Assembly: GCA_023386795.1 (NCBI GenBank) | Contig: JAEWJB010000187.1 | Coordinates: forward strand, 1 to 64,000 | Direction: 5' to 3' | Length of the DNA: 64,000 nucleotides | DNA from: Pseudomonadota bacterium | GTDB lineage: Bacteria; Pseudomonadota; Gammaproteobacteria; Xanthomonadales; Xanthomonadaceae | In this document: piece by piece, positions 8,484 through 20,000 of the stretch | Position numbering within the stretch: position 1 is the stretch's first letter | Layout of the letters: every line of letters begins with the position of its first letter | Notes under the pieces: model-generated | What the model was told of the DNA's origin: nothing | The model's database searches: none | What the model saw: only the letters and a program-made list of their open reading frames with translations | Position numbers and translations under genes: made by a program

Positions 8484-10982
8484 ATGGCCCACGCCCTCGC
8501 CCGCCGCACCGAGGACGCCGAGCGCGCGCTGTCCACCGTGGATGGCATTCCGGCCCGCGACGGCGCGCTGCTCACCGACCGGCTGTCGCGCCGCTACCAC
8601 GACCGCATCACCGGCAGCTTCACGATCCCCGGCCGCGAGGGTCGCTATGCGCCGCTGCCGGCGGACCTGCCGCCGGCGCTGGCCGCCGCGTTGCGTTCGC
8701 GCGGCATCGAGCAGCTCTACAGCCACCAGGCCGAAGCCTGGGAGGCCACGCGCGGCGGCGAACACGTGGCGGTGGTGACGCCCACCGCCAGCGGCAAATC
8801 GCTGTGCTACACGCTCCCGGTGGTGGCCGCGGCCATGACCCGCCGCGCCAAGGCGCTGTACCTGTTCCCGACCAAGGCGCTGGCGCAGGACCAGGTGGCC
8901 GAGTTGCTGGAGCTCAACCGCGCCGGCGACCTGGGGGTCAAGGCGTTCACCTTCGATGGCGACACGCCGGGCGATGCACGCCAGGCCATCCGCCTGCACG
9001 GCGACATCGTGGTCTCCAACCCGGACATGCTCCACCAGGGCATCCTGCCGCACCACACCAAGTGGGCGCAGTTCTTCGAAAACCTGCAGTACGTGGTCAT
9101 CGACGAGGTGCACACCTACCGCGGGGTGTTCGGCAGCCACGTCACCAACGTGCTGCGCCGGCTCAAGCGGATCTGCGCGTTCTATGGCGTGAGCCCACAG
9201 TTCATCCTGTGCTCGGCCACCATCGGCAACCCGCAGGCCCATGCCGAGGCGCTGATCGAAGACCGGGTGCGGGCGATCACCGAATCCGGTGCCCCGGCCG
9301 GCGACAAGCACGTGCTGCTGTGGAACCCGCCGGTGGTGAACCCCGACCTGGGCCTGCGCGCATCCGCACGCTCGCAGAGCAACCGCATCGCGCGCATCGC
9401 GATCAAGTCCGGGCTCAAGACGCTGGTGTTCGCGCAGAGCCGGTTGATGGTCGAGGTACTCACCAAGTACCTCAAGGACATCTTCGACCACGACCCGCGC
9501 AAGCCACCCCGCATCCGTGCCTACCGCGGCGGCTACCTGCCCACCGAGCGCCGCGAGGTGGAGAAAGCGATGCGCGCCGGCGAGATCGACGGCATCGTCA
9601 GCACATCGGCGCTGGAACTGGGCGTGGATATCGGCGCGCTGGACGTGGTGGTGCTCAATGGCTACCCCGGCAGCGTGGCGGCGACATGGCAGCGCTTCGG
9701 CCGCGCGGGCCGCCGCCAGCAGCCGGCGCTGGGCGTGCTGGTGGCCAGTTCGCAGCCGCTGGACCAGTACGTGGTGCGGCATCCTGATTTCTTCGCCGAT
9801 GCCTCGCCCGAGCACGCCCGCATCGCGCCGGACCAGGCGCTGATCCTGTTCGACCACATCCGTTGCGCGGCGTTCGAGTTGCCGTTCAACGCCGGCGAAC
9901 CGTTCGGCCCGGTGGACCCGGTCGTCTTCCTGGAAGCGCTGGCCGAAAGCGGCGTGATCCACCAGGAAGGCGAGCGCTGGGAGTGGATCGCCGACAGCTA
10001 TCCGGCCAACGCGGTGAGCCTGCGCTCGGTCGCCGACGGCAATTTCGTCGTCGTGGACCGCAGCGACGGCAAGCAGCAGATCATCGCCGAGGTCGATTAC
10101 TCCGCCGCCGCGCTGACCTTGTACGAAGGCGCGATCCACATGGTGCAGAGCACGCCCTACCAGGTGGAGCGGCTGGACTGGGAGGGCCGCAAGGCCTACG
10201 TCACCCGCACGCACGTGGACTACTACACCGACAGCATCGACTACACCAAGCTCAAGGTACTCGACCGCTTCGATGGCAGCCCCGCCGGACGCGGCGACAG
10301 CCATCACGGTGAAGTCCACGTGGTGCGGCGCGTGGCCGGCTACAAGAAGATCCGCTACTACACCCACGAGAACATCGGCTACGGCCCGGTGAACCTGCCC
10401 GACCAGGAACTGCACACCACCGCCGTGTGGTGGCAATTGCCGCAAGCCACGCTGGGCAAGGCGTTCGCCTCGCGCCAGGATGCGCTCGACGGCTTCCTCG
10501 GCGCGGCCTACGCACTGCACGTGGTCGCGACGGTGGCGGTGATGGCCGATGCGCGCGACCTGCAGAAGGCCGTGGGCAATGGCGACGGCGCATGGTTCGC
10601 GGTAGCTGACCAGGGCGGGCGCGGCCAGCTACGCGGTGCAGATGGTGCCGAGGGCCATGTCGAACTGCAGCAGGCGTTCGTGCCGACGGTCTATCTGTAC
10701 GACAACTTCCCCGGCGGCGTGGGCCTGAGCGAGCCCTTGTGGCAGCGTCAGTCCGAGCTGGTCATGCGTGCGGGCGAACTGGTGCAGCGTTGCGACTGCA
10801 AGGCCGGTTGCCCGGCCTGCGTGGGCCCGGTGCTGGCCGCGCAGGAACAGGGCGAGGGCGCGACGCCAAAGACGCTGGCGTTGAAGGTGCTGGCGCTGCT
10901 GGCACAGCTCGATGGCAGCAAGCGCGATGCAACGGATGACACGTCTTCCACCACGGCGCTGGAGGCGGCGACGTGGGCGTAA
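8484..10982 (+). CDS. mrfA: MrfA-type DEAD/DEAH helicase with DUF1998 zinc-binding tail
   Basis: 832 residues. Superfamily 2 helicase motifs run in order: Q-like region LYSHQAEAWE, Walker A TPTASGKSLCYTLP (about 99-112), motif II VVIDEVHTY (about 203), motif III CSATIGNP, motif V STSALELGVDIGALD and motif VI QRFGRAGRR. The C-terminal third ends in a four-cysteine cluster CDCKAGCPACVGP (about 770-783), as in the DUF1998 proteins. This layout and the downstream nuclease partner match YprA/MrfA of Bacillus subtilis, which with MrfB acts in a UvrABC-independent repair route for mitomycin-type DNA damage. Start 8484 (MAHALARR) is preferred because a candidate promoter sits at 8440-8467. The stop overlaps the next GTG start by 10 bases. 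Confidence 0.87.
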   Translation: MAHALARRTEDAERALSTVDGIPARDGALLTDRLSRRYHDRITGSFTIPGREGRYAPLPADLPPALAAALRSRGIEQLYSHQAEAWEATRGGEHVAVVTPTASGKSLCYTLPVVAAAMTRRAKALYLFPTKALAQDQVAELLELNRAGDLGVKAFTFDGDTPGDARQAIRLHGDIVVSNPDMLHQGILPHHTKWAQFFENLQYVVIDEVHTYRGVFGSHVTNVLRRLKRICAFYGVSPQFILCSATIGNPQAHAEALIEDRVRAITESGAPAGDKHVLLWNPPVVNPDLGLRASARSQSNRIARIAIKSGLKTLVFAQSRLMVEVLTKYLKDIFDHDPRKPPRIRAYRGGYLPTERREVEKAMRAGEIDGIVSTSALELGVDIGALDVVVLNGYPGSVAATWQRFGRAGRRQQPALGVLVASSQPLDQYVVRHPDFFADASPEHARIAPDQALILFDHIRCAAFELPFNAGEPFGPVDPVVFLEALAESGVIHQEGERWEWIADSYPANAVSLRSVADGNFVVVDRSDGKQQIIAEVDYSAAALTLYEGAIHMVQSTPYQVERLDWEGRKAYVTRTHVDYYTDSIDYTKLKVLDRFDGSPAGRGDSHHGEVHVVRRVAGYKKIRYYTHENIGYGPVNLPDQELHTTAVWWQLPQATLGKAFASRQDALDGFLGAAYALHVVATVAVMADARDLQKAVGNGDGAWFAVADQGGRGQLRGADGAEGHVELQQAFVPTVYLYDNFPGGVGLSEPLWQRQSELVMRAGELVQRCDCKAGCPACVGPVLAAQEQGEGATPKTLALKVLALLAQLDGSKRDATDDTSSTTALEAATWA

Positions 10983-12106
10983 GTGCCGACAAGCTGCGGT
11001 TGCTGCGCCGGCAGGCGGGCACCGCCGTGGCGGAGCCGAAGCCCGCCACGCCCGTCGATCCGACACCCACCGCCGAGGCGCCCGCGCCGCGGCAGGTCCT
11101 CGATGCCGAACGCCTGCGCCTGCTGCGCCACCAGTCGGCGGCCGGGACGCCGCCGCGCAACCCGGCGGCGCCCATAGCTCCCGCCGCGCCAGCTTCCGCG
11201 AACGAGCCGGTCTTCGCCTGGATCGACCGCGAGGTGCGCCACGCGCCACTGCCGAGCGCCGCCACGCCGTCCGCTGTCGCGGTGGCCACCGAACCCAGGC
11301 GACGTGGCACCGACATGGACGCGCTGCGGCGCTTGATCGGCCTGCGCGAACGCGCCGTGCCCACTGCCGCGCCAGTGCGGCGCGCCAGCGCGCGTGATCG
11401 CCACCTGCCCGGCGAGGAGATCGCACCGGGCCTGCATCTGGTCCAGGCGTTCCTGCCACAGGCGATTCCCCTCCAGCAGCTGTCGCTGGCATTCGCGCGC
11501 CGCGAGGATGCCGTCGCCCCGGCCGACCTGTTGTTCTTCGACACCGAGACCACCGGCCTGGCCGGTGGCACCGGGACGCGCGCCTTCATGATCGGCGCGG
11601 CCGATTGGCACCACGATGCAGTACAAGGGCCGGGACTGCGCATCCGCCAGTTGCTGATGGCGACGATGGCGGCCGAAGCCGCGATGCTGGATACCTTCCG
11701 CGGCTGGTTGGCACCGGGCACCGTGCTGTCCAGCTACAACGGCCGCTGCTACGACGCACCGCTGTTGAAGACCCGCTACCGGTTGTCGCGGAGGGGCGAT
11801 CCCCTCTCCGCGCTGGACCATGTGGACCTGCTGTTCCCGACACGCCGCCGCTATCGCGGCACGTGGGAAAACTGCCGGCTGGCGACCATAGAACGCCAAC
11901 TGCTGCGCATCGTGCGCGAGGACGATTTGCCGGGTTCGCAGGCGCCGGCCGCGTGGTTGCATTACCTGCGTGGCGGCGATGCGGTGGACCTGCGTCGTGT
12001 GCTGGCGCACAACCACCAGGACGTGGTCACCCTGGCGCAGCTGATGCTGCGGCTGGTCGAGGCCGAAGCCGAGGAGTCCGCCACCGCCTCGGCCTCGACA
12101 CCCTGA
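10973..12106 (+). CDS. mrfB: MrfB-type DEDD exonuclease (RNase H-like)
   Basis: 377 residues from GTG at 10973, overlapping the helicase gene by 10 bases. The RNase H-like fold begins near residue 180: LLFFDTETTGLAGGTGTRAF supplies the first Asp-x-Glu pair (about 188), SYNGRCYDAPLLKTRY the second block, and HNHQDVVTLAQLMLRL (about 346) the last Asp with its preceding His. This is the pattern of YprB/MrfB, the 3'-5' exonuclease partner of MrfA. The first 140 residues are Ala/Pro-rich and apparently disordered, with two short related helices (DKLRLLRRQAG near 6-16 and ERLRLLRHQSA near 43-53) that could be a docking repeat. No TPR tail of the Bacillus form is evident. Confidence 0.8.
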   Translation: MGVSADKLRLLRRQAGTAVAEPKPATPVDPTPTAEAPAPRQVLDAERLRLLRHQSAAGTPPRNPAAPIAPAAPASANEPVFAWIDREVRHAPLPSAATPSAVAVATEPRRRGTDMDALRRLIGLRERAVPTAAPVRRASARDRHLPGEEIAPGLHLVQAFLPQAIPLQQLSLAFARREDAVAPADLLFFDTETTGLAGGTGTRAFMIGAADWHHDAVQGPGLRIRQLLMATMAAEAAMLDTFRGWLAPGTVLSSYNGRCYDAPLLKTRYRLSRRGDPLSALDHVDLLFPTRRRYRGTWENCRLATIERQLLRIVREDDLPGSQAPAAWLHYLRGGDAVDLRRVLAHNHQDVVTLAQLMLRLVEAEAEESATASASTP

Positions 12107-12265
12107 TACCACTGCGCCAGCGCGTGTCCCGCGGTTCTACCCGCTCGACGTCATCGCGCAGGCCATGTGTCGTGAGATTTATCCAATAGCACCGCACGCC
12201 GTGGGTTCCTAGCCTGACGACCGCGATCGCCGCCCCCCGGTCGCGTTCCCAGGAGCAGTCTCGGC

Positions 12266-14014
12266 ATGGACCCAGCGACACGCCATCCCCGGCCAGCACG
12301 GCGGATGCGATGCCCTACCGGCATGATTTCCACCGTCCTCGCTGTCGTCGTCGCAGCGGGTTCGTTTTCCTCGCTCGCCCAGCCGGCCGAGTCGGCCGCA
12401 CAACTGCAGCGCCAACAGGAAGAACGCGAGCGCCAGCTTCGCGAGCAGCTGGAAGCGCCCGCCAATGTCCGACGCGATGGCAATGGCCCGCGCAAAGCGG
12501 CCCGCCTGCCGGTCATGCCCGAAGCCCCCTGTTTCCACATCGCACGCATCGTCCTGGCCGGCGAGGACAGCGCGCGCTTCCAGTGGGCGCTGAAAGCGGC
12601 GAACCGCCGGGGCGATCGCGCGTTGGGCCGCTGCCTGGGCAGCGAGGGCATCAATGTCGTGCTCGCGCGCGTGCAGGACGCGCTCGTCGCGCGCGGCTAC
12701 GTCACCACCCGCGTGCTGGCCGGTCCGCAGGACTTGTCCACCGGCACCTTGGTGTTGACCGTGGTCCCTGGCCACGTGCGCGCCCTCCGCTTCGCCGGGC
12801 CGCCGTCGCGCCGCGCCAGCCTGGGCAATGCCGTGCCGGTCTCGCCCGGTGCGCTGCTCAACCTGCGCGACATCGAGCAGGGCCTGGAGAACCTGCAGCG
12901 CGTGCCCAGCGCCACGGCCGACATCCGCATCGAACCGGCGCAAGACGCGTCGGCCGGCCCGGGCGACAGCGACCTGCTCGTGGCGTGGTCCCAGCGGCGG
13001 CCCTGGCGCGGCAGCCTGTGGATCGACGACGCCGGCAGCCAGGCCACCGGCAAGCTGCAGGCCAACGCCACGATCGCGCGCGATAACCCGCTGGGCTGGC
13101 ACGACCTGTTCTACGTCAACCTCGGCCATGACGTGTTCAACGGCAGCGATCGCGGCAGCGACAACTGGACCGCACATTACGACGTGCCGCTGCGCCGCTG
13201 GTTGTTCGGCGCCACCGCAGGCGGCTACGACTACCGGCAGACCGTGCCCGGGGCATTCGAGGATTACGTCTACCGCGGCCGCAGCGACAACGCCGAGCTG
13301 CGCGCCAGCGTGCTGCTCCACCGCAATGCACGCAGTCGGCTGAACCTGCATGGCTACGGCTGGCGCCGCGCCAGCCGCAACTACATCGACGACACCGAGG
13401 TGCGCGTGCAGCGCCGCGCCACCGCCGGCTGGGCACTCGGGTTGGACTGGCGCCTGTTCCTGGGCCGGGCCACCTTCGAGGCGGGCATCGACTACCGCCG
13501 CGGCACCGGCGCCTTCGGCGCCCTGCATGCCCCCGAGGAAGCCTTCGACGAAGGCACTTCGCGCTTGCGCCTGGTCGAGGCCGACGCACGCGTGGTCGTG
13601 CCGTTCCGGCTCGGGCGGCAATCGCTGCGTTACCTCGGCAGCTGGCGGGCGCAATGGAACCGGACGCCGCTGGTGCCGCAGGACCGCTTCGCCATCGGCG
13701 GACGCTACAGCGTGCGTGGGTTCGACGGCGAGGTCTCGCTGACCGGCGATCGCGGCTGGCTGCTGCGCAACGAAGCCGAGCTCTCGCTAGGCGGCGGGCA
13801 GGCGTTCTACCTCGGCCTGGATTACGGCCACGTCGCCGGTGGCGCCGCCGCGCGCTGGCAACCCGGCGACCACCTGGCGGGCGTGGCGATTGGCCTGCGC
13901 GGGCGCTGGCGCGCGCTGGCCTGGGACGGCTTCGTCGCCGCGCCGGCAAGCAAGCCGGTCCTGTTCCCGACGCCGGCGGTGATCACCGGCATCAGCGTCA
14001 GCGCCACGTTCTGA
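12266..14014 (+). CDS. Two-partner secretion transporter (TpsB, ShlB/FhaC/CdiB family)
   Basis: 582 residues; AGGAG lies about 10 bases before the ATG. A signal peptide (MISTVLAVVVAAGSFSSLAQ within residues 20-39) is followed by a Gln/Glu/Arg coiled helix (about 45-70), two POTRA-type domains (PCFHIARIVLAGEDS; then TTRVLAGPQDLSTGTLVLTVV) and an Omp85-type barrel from about residue 240. The barrel contains the conserved loop motif SVRGFDGE with an upstream FAIGGRY, and the protein ends in phenylalanine, as outer-membrane barrels do. The family exports and sometimes activates large TpsA exoproteins; the partner gene starts 28 bases downstream, so the two form an operon. Confidence 0.93.
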   Translation: MDPATRHPRPARRMRCPTGMISTVLAVVVAAGSFSSLAQPAESAAQLQRQQEERERQLREQLEAPANVRRDGNGPRKAARLPVMPEAPCFHIARIVLAGEDSARFQWALKAANRRGDRALGRCLGSEGINVVLARVQDALVARGYVTTRVLAGPQDLSTGTLVLTVVPGHVRALRFAGPPSRRASLGNAVPVSPGALLNLRDIEQGLENLQRVPSATADIRIEPAQDASAGPGDSDLLVAWSQRRPWRGSLWIDDAGSQATGKLQANATIARDNPLGWHDLFYVNLGHDVFNGSDRGSDNWTAHYDVPLRRWLFGATAGGYDYRQTVPGAFEDYVYRGRSDNAELRASVLLHRNARSRLNLHGYGWRRASRNYIDDTEVRVQRRATAGWALGLDWRLFLGRATFEAGIDYRRGTGAFGALHAPEEAFDEGTSRLRLVEADARVVVPFRLGRQSLRYLGSWRAQWNRTPLVPQDRFAIGGRYSVRGFDGEVSLTGDRGWLLRNEAELSLGGGQAFYLGLDYGHVAGGAAARWQPGDHLAGVAIGLRGRWRALAWDGFVAAPASKPVLFPTPAVITGISVSATF

Positions 14015-14042
14015 GTTTCAGTACCACGAGAAGGATTTCGCG

Positions 14043-17000
14043 ATGAACCGGCATATGTACCGACTCGTCTTCAACCGCGCGCTCGGCGTGCTGCAGGCCG
14101 TGGCCGAAATCGCCCGGGTCATGCGGGGTGCCGGTCGCGGTGCCGCCTGCACCACTCGGGCTGCCGCCTCCACCCCGCTGGCCGCTGCGCTCGCGCTGGC
14201 GATGTGCGCCCTGCCGGCCATCGCCGCACCGCCTGGCATTTCTCACGACCGCAGCGCCCCGCGCGAACATCGCCCCACCGTGCTGGTGGCCCCGAGCGGC
14301 GCGCCGGTCATCCACATCACCACGCCCAGCGCCGCGGGCGTGTCGCGCAACGCGTATTCCCGCTTCGACGTCGATCCGCGCGGCGCCATCCTCAACAATT
14401 CACGCAGCCGCGTGCAGAGCGAGGTAGGAGGTTGGCTGCCAGGCAACCCGTGGCTGGCGCGCGGTACCGCGCGGGTGATCCTCAACGAAGTCAACGGCAG
14501 CGAACCCAGCCACCTCGCTGGCCTGATCGAGGTCGCCGGCGACCGCGCCCAGGTCGTGATCGCCAACCCCGCCGGTATCCAGGCCGATGGCGTGGGCTTC
14601 ATCAACGCCAACGGCGTGGTGCTGACCACCGGCCGCCCGCAGTTCGGTGAAGACGGAAGCCTCTCGGCCTATCGCGTCACCCGCGGCACGGTCGATATCG
14701 CCGGGCAGGGCCTGAACGCGCTCGGCAGTGGTTACGCGCAACTGATCGCCCGCGCGGTGGCGCTCAACGCGGCGCTGCATGCCGAACACGCCATGGTGTC
14801 GCTGGGCAGCGGCGTGGTGACGGCCGATGGCGGCGGCGCTCACACCCTGGCCGGCGAAGGTCTTGCGCCGGAATTCGCCCTTGATGTCGGCGCGCTAGGG
14901 GGCATGTACGCGAACAAGATTCGCCTGGTCGGCAACGAGCACGGTGTGGGCATGCGCAATGCCGGCGTCATCGGCGCGCAGGCCGGCGAAGTGGTGGTGA
15001 CCCTGGATGGCCGCATCGAGAACACTGGCAACGTCCAGGCCAGCGACATGGTGCGGATGTCCGCCGGCGCGCTGCGCAACGCGGGCACGATCTCCGCGGT
15101 CAAGGAGGTTGCGCTGCGCACGCCGGGGGCGCTGGATAACCGCGACGGCCGCATCGACGCGCCGCGACTCGACCTCGATGCCGGCCACCTGCTCAACCGC
15201 GGCGGTCGTATCGCCCAGACCAGCCAGCGCGCACTCGCGCTCGGGGCCGGCCAGCTGTCCAACCGCGAGGGTGGCCGGATCGGCGCCGCCGCGCCTGCGC
15301 CAGCCCGCACCGAGACGTCGGTGGCCGAGGCATCCACACCCAGCGTGCCACGGAGCAGGGACACCGCCGCGTCGCCTGCCGCACCGATCGCACCACTCGC
15401 ACCGCTAGCTCACGGCAGGCTGCACGTCACCGCGCTGCTCGACAACGATGGCGGCACGATCGAGGCCGCGCGCCTGAGCCTGTCGCTGGCCGGCGACAGC
15501 CTGGACAACAGCGGCGGCCATCTGTCGCTGGAATCGCTGCAGCTGGCCGGCGGCGAGTTGCGCAATGCGGGCGGCTCGCTGCAGGTGGAAGGCAACACGC
15601 AACTGGATCTGGACCGCATCGACAACCGCAATGGCGAGCTGATGTTCTCCGCCGCGCTGGACCTGCGCGCGGGCGAGTTCCTCAATCGCGGCGGCCGCTT
15701 CAGCCATGCCGGCCAGGGCCAGACCCGCCTGCGGGTCGACGGCTTGCTGGACAACGACCACGGCTGGCTCGCCAGCAATGCAGCGAGCCTGTCGATCTCG
15801 GCCGCACGGCTGACGAACCACGACGGCGACCTCATGCACGCCGGCAACGGCACGCTGGCGATCAGTGCCGCCTCGCTTGTCGGCGACGGCGGCAGGCTCG
15901 GTACCCTCGGCATCCTGCGGCTGCAGGGCGGCGCGCTGTCGCTGCGCGGGGCGCGGACCTTCGCCCAGCAGATCGACCTGGACGCGGACACGCTCGATCA
16001 CGCCGACGGCCAGCTGAGCAGCCTGGGCGAGGGCCAGGCCCGCCTGCGCGTGCGCCAGCGGCTGGGCAACGATGGCGGCACTCTGGCCGGCAACGGCACG
16101 CTGTGGCTGCACACGGGCCAGCTCGACAACCGGGCAGGCACGGTCGAAGGCCGGTGGGGGCTGACGATAGAAGCCGACGGGGGCATGGACAACCAGCGCG
16201 GTCGCCTGGCTGGCAGCACGCTGGCCCTGCATGCCGGCGCCGTCGACAACCGCGCCGGTCTGCTCGGCAGCACCCAGGGCGGGCTTGAGATCGAAAGCGA
16301 TGCCTTCGACAACCAGGGCGGCCGCGTGCAATCGGCCGACGCGCTGTCGCTGGACACCCGCGGGCGCGCCTTGGACAACCGCGGCTCCGGCGACAGCGGC
16401 GGCTTGCGCGCAGCCGGTTCGATGGCAGTGAAAGCCGGTGCGGTGGACAACCGCGGCGGCACGATCTCCGCGGCGCAGGCTGCGATGCAGGCCACACAGG
16501 TGGACAACCGCGAAGGCGGCCTGGTCACCGCTACCGGCGCGGCGTTGCTGACGGCCACCACGCTGCGCAACGGCGGGGGCGCCGTGCAGGCCGGTGATCG
16601 CACCGTCCTGCAGCTGACGCAGTTGCTGGACAACCGCGGCGGGCTGGTCGCCAGCGGCGGCTTGCTCGACATCGACGCACAACGGATCGACAACCGCGAT
16701 ACCCGTCAGAGCGAAACACCACGCGGCCTGCAGGCAGGTTCCCTGCAGGTGCGCGGCGACGCGTTGCACAACGGCAACGGCCTGATCGTCGCCACCCGTG
16801 CCGCACGGGCCGACACGCAGGAACGCAGCGAGGCGAAGGGAATCTCGGAGGTCGATGCCCGCCTTACCCTGACCGGGGCGATGGACAACACCGGCGGCGT
16901 GGTCTCGGCCGGTGACCGGTTGGCCCTGGACGCCGACACCCTGCACAACGCCGATGGCCTGCTGCACGCGGGCCGGTCGCAGCAACTGGACATGCGCGTG

Positions 17001-20000
17001 CTCGACGGCGCCGGCCGGCTCGAATCGCGCGGCGATGCCCGCCTCCACGTGCGCGGCGACTTCGACCACAGCGGCACGATAGCGGCCAATGGCCCGCTGA
17101 CCGTGGTCGCCGACGGCCAGCTCACCCAGCGCGGGCTGCTCAACGGCGGGGCGGTCGCGGTACAGGCCCGGCGCATCGACAACACCGCAAGCGGCGAGAT
17201 CATCAGCCAGGGCCTGACCCGCCTCGAGGCCGGCGAGTGGATCCGCAACCGCGGCCTGCTCGATGGCGTCACCACGCATCTGGTTGCGCCAGAAGTCGAC
17301 AACCTCGGCAGCGGCCGCGTGTATGGCGATCGCGTGGCGATCAGCGCGACCACGTTGCGCAACCACGACGAGACCCCCGACGGCCGTTCGCAGTCCGGCA
17401 CCCTCGCCGCGCGGCAGCGTCTCGACCTCGGCGTGCAGGCGCTGCACAACAGTGGACAGGCGCTGATCCACAGCGGTGGCAGCGCCGGCATCGGCGGCAC
17501 GCTCGACGACACGCGCACCGCCAACGGCACCGCCGCCCGGATCGAGAACATCGGCGCGACCATCGACATCGCCGGCGACCTCGACCTGCGGGCCCGCGAG
17601 CTGCACAACGAGCGCCCCGACGTGCGCATCGAGTCGCAGGCCCGCCAAGAAGCCCAAGTGCGGCTCGACCAGCCGACCTGGCGCCACAACGGCGAGAACG
17701 GCACCCACGATATCCGCACCACCAGCAACTACCAGGCGTGGGAGGTCTATTACCTGGACCCGGCCGACATTCTCGAGGACGCGCCGTATTACACCCCCGA
17801 TGGACAGCGCATTGGCCGCGCCGTGGTCCGGCTGACGCCGCGCACCAGCGCGTTCTTCTTCGAGCGCGGCGGCCTGCATGCGGCGCTGGGCGCGCGCGAC
17901 CGCCTGCCCCCGGCCGATGGCACCGTCACCCTCTACTACCAGGACCGCCGGGACGGCCAGGACAACCCCGACCAGGTCGACCCCGGCCAGCGTGATCCGT
18001 TCGCGCACCTCACGACGTTCAACACCAGGCCCGGCGACGCAGTGCCGACGTTCGAGTACTTGGATCAGACGCCTGTCTGGTCCAACGCCTACGGCACCTG
18101 CGGCAGCGGCTGCGTGCAACTCACCGCGCAATACCGCTACGACCCGGGCCGGGACCTGCTCAATCCCAAGGGCGCCGGCAACAACAAGCTCTCCGGCAAC
18201 GAGCAGTACCGCACCGCCCGGCGGGAGGTCATCGAGGACGTGGTCACCCGTGCCGGACCGGATGCCGTGCTGCAGAGTGGTGGCGACATGCATCTGGCGG
18301 TCGGCACGCTGACCAACCTGCACGGCCGTGTGCTCGCTGGCGGCGTGCAAAAGATCGACGGCCTCGGCGACGCGCCGCCGCTCATCGACAACCAGGCCAC
18401 CACGCTGTATCGCACCTGGACTTTCGACGTCACCCACCACCGCTACGACGGCAGCACCGCGCCGGGGGAATCCAATCCTGTCTCCGAGGTGATCGGCTCG
18501 GTCGGCGCGCTGATGGGCGGTGGCCAGCGTCTGGATATCGACGGTAACGCGCTACGCAACCTCGACGATGGACGCCAGGCTCCCAACCTGCGCGACGATC
18601 TGGGTGCCAGCAATCTGCGGGGCCCCGGCCGCGGCGGCGCCTCGCTACCCGTTAAAGAAGGCACGAGCGGCATCGCGACCGATGCGTTCAGCGCACCCCG
18701 TTTCGTCGCCGCTGCGGATGGCTCGGCCGACCAGGTCGCCGCCGGCAGCATCGACGGCCGCCTGCCCAGCGCCAGCCTGTTCCTTCGCGCCAGCGAGGGC
18801 GGCGCTTGGCTGATTCAGACCGATCCGCGCTTCAGCGGCCCGCGCGACTGGCTCTCCAGCGAGCACCAGTTGCTGGCGCTGGGCTACAACCCGGCCGACC
18901 TGCACAAGCGCTTGGGCGATGGCTATTACGAGCAAGGCCTGGTCCGCGAGCAAATCACTCAGCTCACCGGCCGCCGCTTCCTCGAAGGTCATGCCAGCGA
19001 CGAGGAACAATTCCGTGCCCTGCTCGAGAACGGCGCCACGTTCGCGCGCCAGTTCAACCTGCGACCGGGCCTGGCGCTGACCGATGCGCAGATGGCCGCG
19101 CTGACCAGCGACATCGTCTGGCTGGTCGAACAGAGCATCACCTTGGCCGACGGCAGCACCACCATCGCGCTGGTGCCGCGCGTGTACGTGCGCCTGCGTC
19201 CGAGCGACCTCAAGCCCAGCGGCGCGGTGCTGGCCGCTGACGTGGTCAAGACCGACCTGGTCGGCGACCTGCTCAACAACGGCACAATCCACGGCCGCCA
19301 GCTGGTCGACCTCAAGGCCCGCGATCTCAACAACCTCGGGGGTGGGATCACCGGCGACTTCGTCGGCCTCGATGCTGCGCGCGACATCAACAACATCGGC
19401 GGCGCCATCCGTGCCCAGCATGGCCTGGTCGCCGCCGCCGGCAACGACATCAACCAAGTCGGCACCACGCGCAGCGAGGGCGCGGGCAACGGCGACAACG
19501 GCTACAGCCACAACACGCTTGACCGCCTGGCCACGATGACCGTGAGCGGCCCCAACGCTACCGCGCTGATCAAGGCCGGCCGAGACTACAACTCCCAGGC
19601 CGGCCAACTGCGCAACGAAGGCGACGGCGGGCAGACCGCGATCCTCGCGGGGCGCGACATCAAGCTCGGCACCGTGCGCGTGGGCAACAGCGAGCAGGCC
19701 CGCACCGGCAAGGACTTTAGCCGCGAGGTGCATAGCGCGGAGGTTGGTTCGCTGGTGCAGGGCGGCGGCGACGTGGTGCTGCGGGCCGGCAAGGACATCG
19801 CCTCCACCGCCTCCACGGTGAACAGCGAGAACGGCACGCTGCATGCGGAAGCGAAGGGCGATGTCCTCATCACCCACGGCACCGCCACCGATGAGTACGA
19901 GAGCGCCACCCAGACCAAGAAAAAGCGTGCCTTCGGCAGCAAGACAACCGGAACCTACGACCACGTCACCCAGACCACCGCGCAAGGCAGCAGCTGGGGT

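Noticed and set aside
10300..10325. CCACGTGG-containing sequence as another parS
   Set aside because: Only 10 of 14 core positions match, and it is ordinary coding sequence of the helicase.
15400..17600. Regular short repeats resembling a CRISPR array or tandem repeat
   Set aside because: They are the LDNRGG-type protein repeats of the exoprotein, degenerate in DNA, in frame and without uniform spacers.
15405..18440. Very long open frame on the minus strand inside the exoprotein gene (also 18645-21593)
   Set aside because: Mirrors the codon pattern of the repetitive GC-rich plus-strand gene; its translation is low-complexity Ala/Gln/Val/Arg-rich sequence without motifs or ribosome site.
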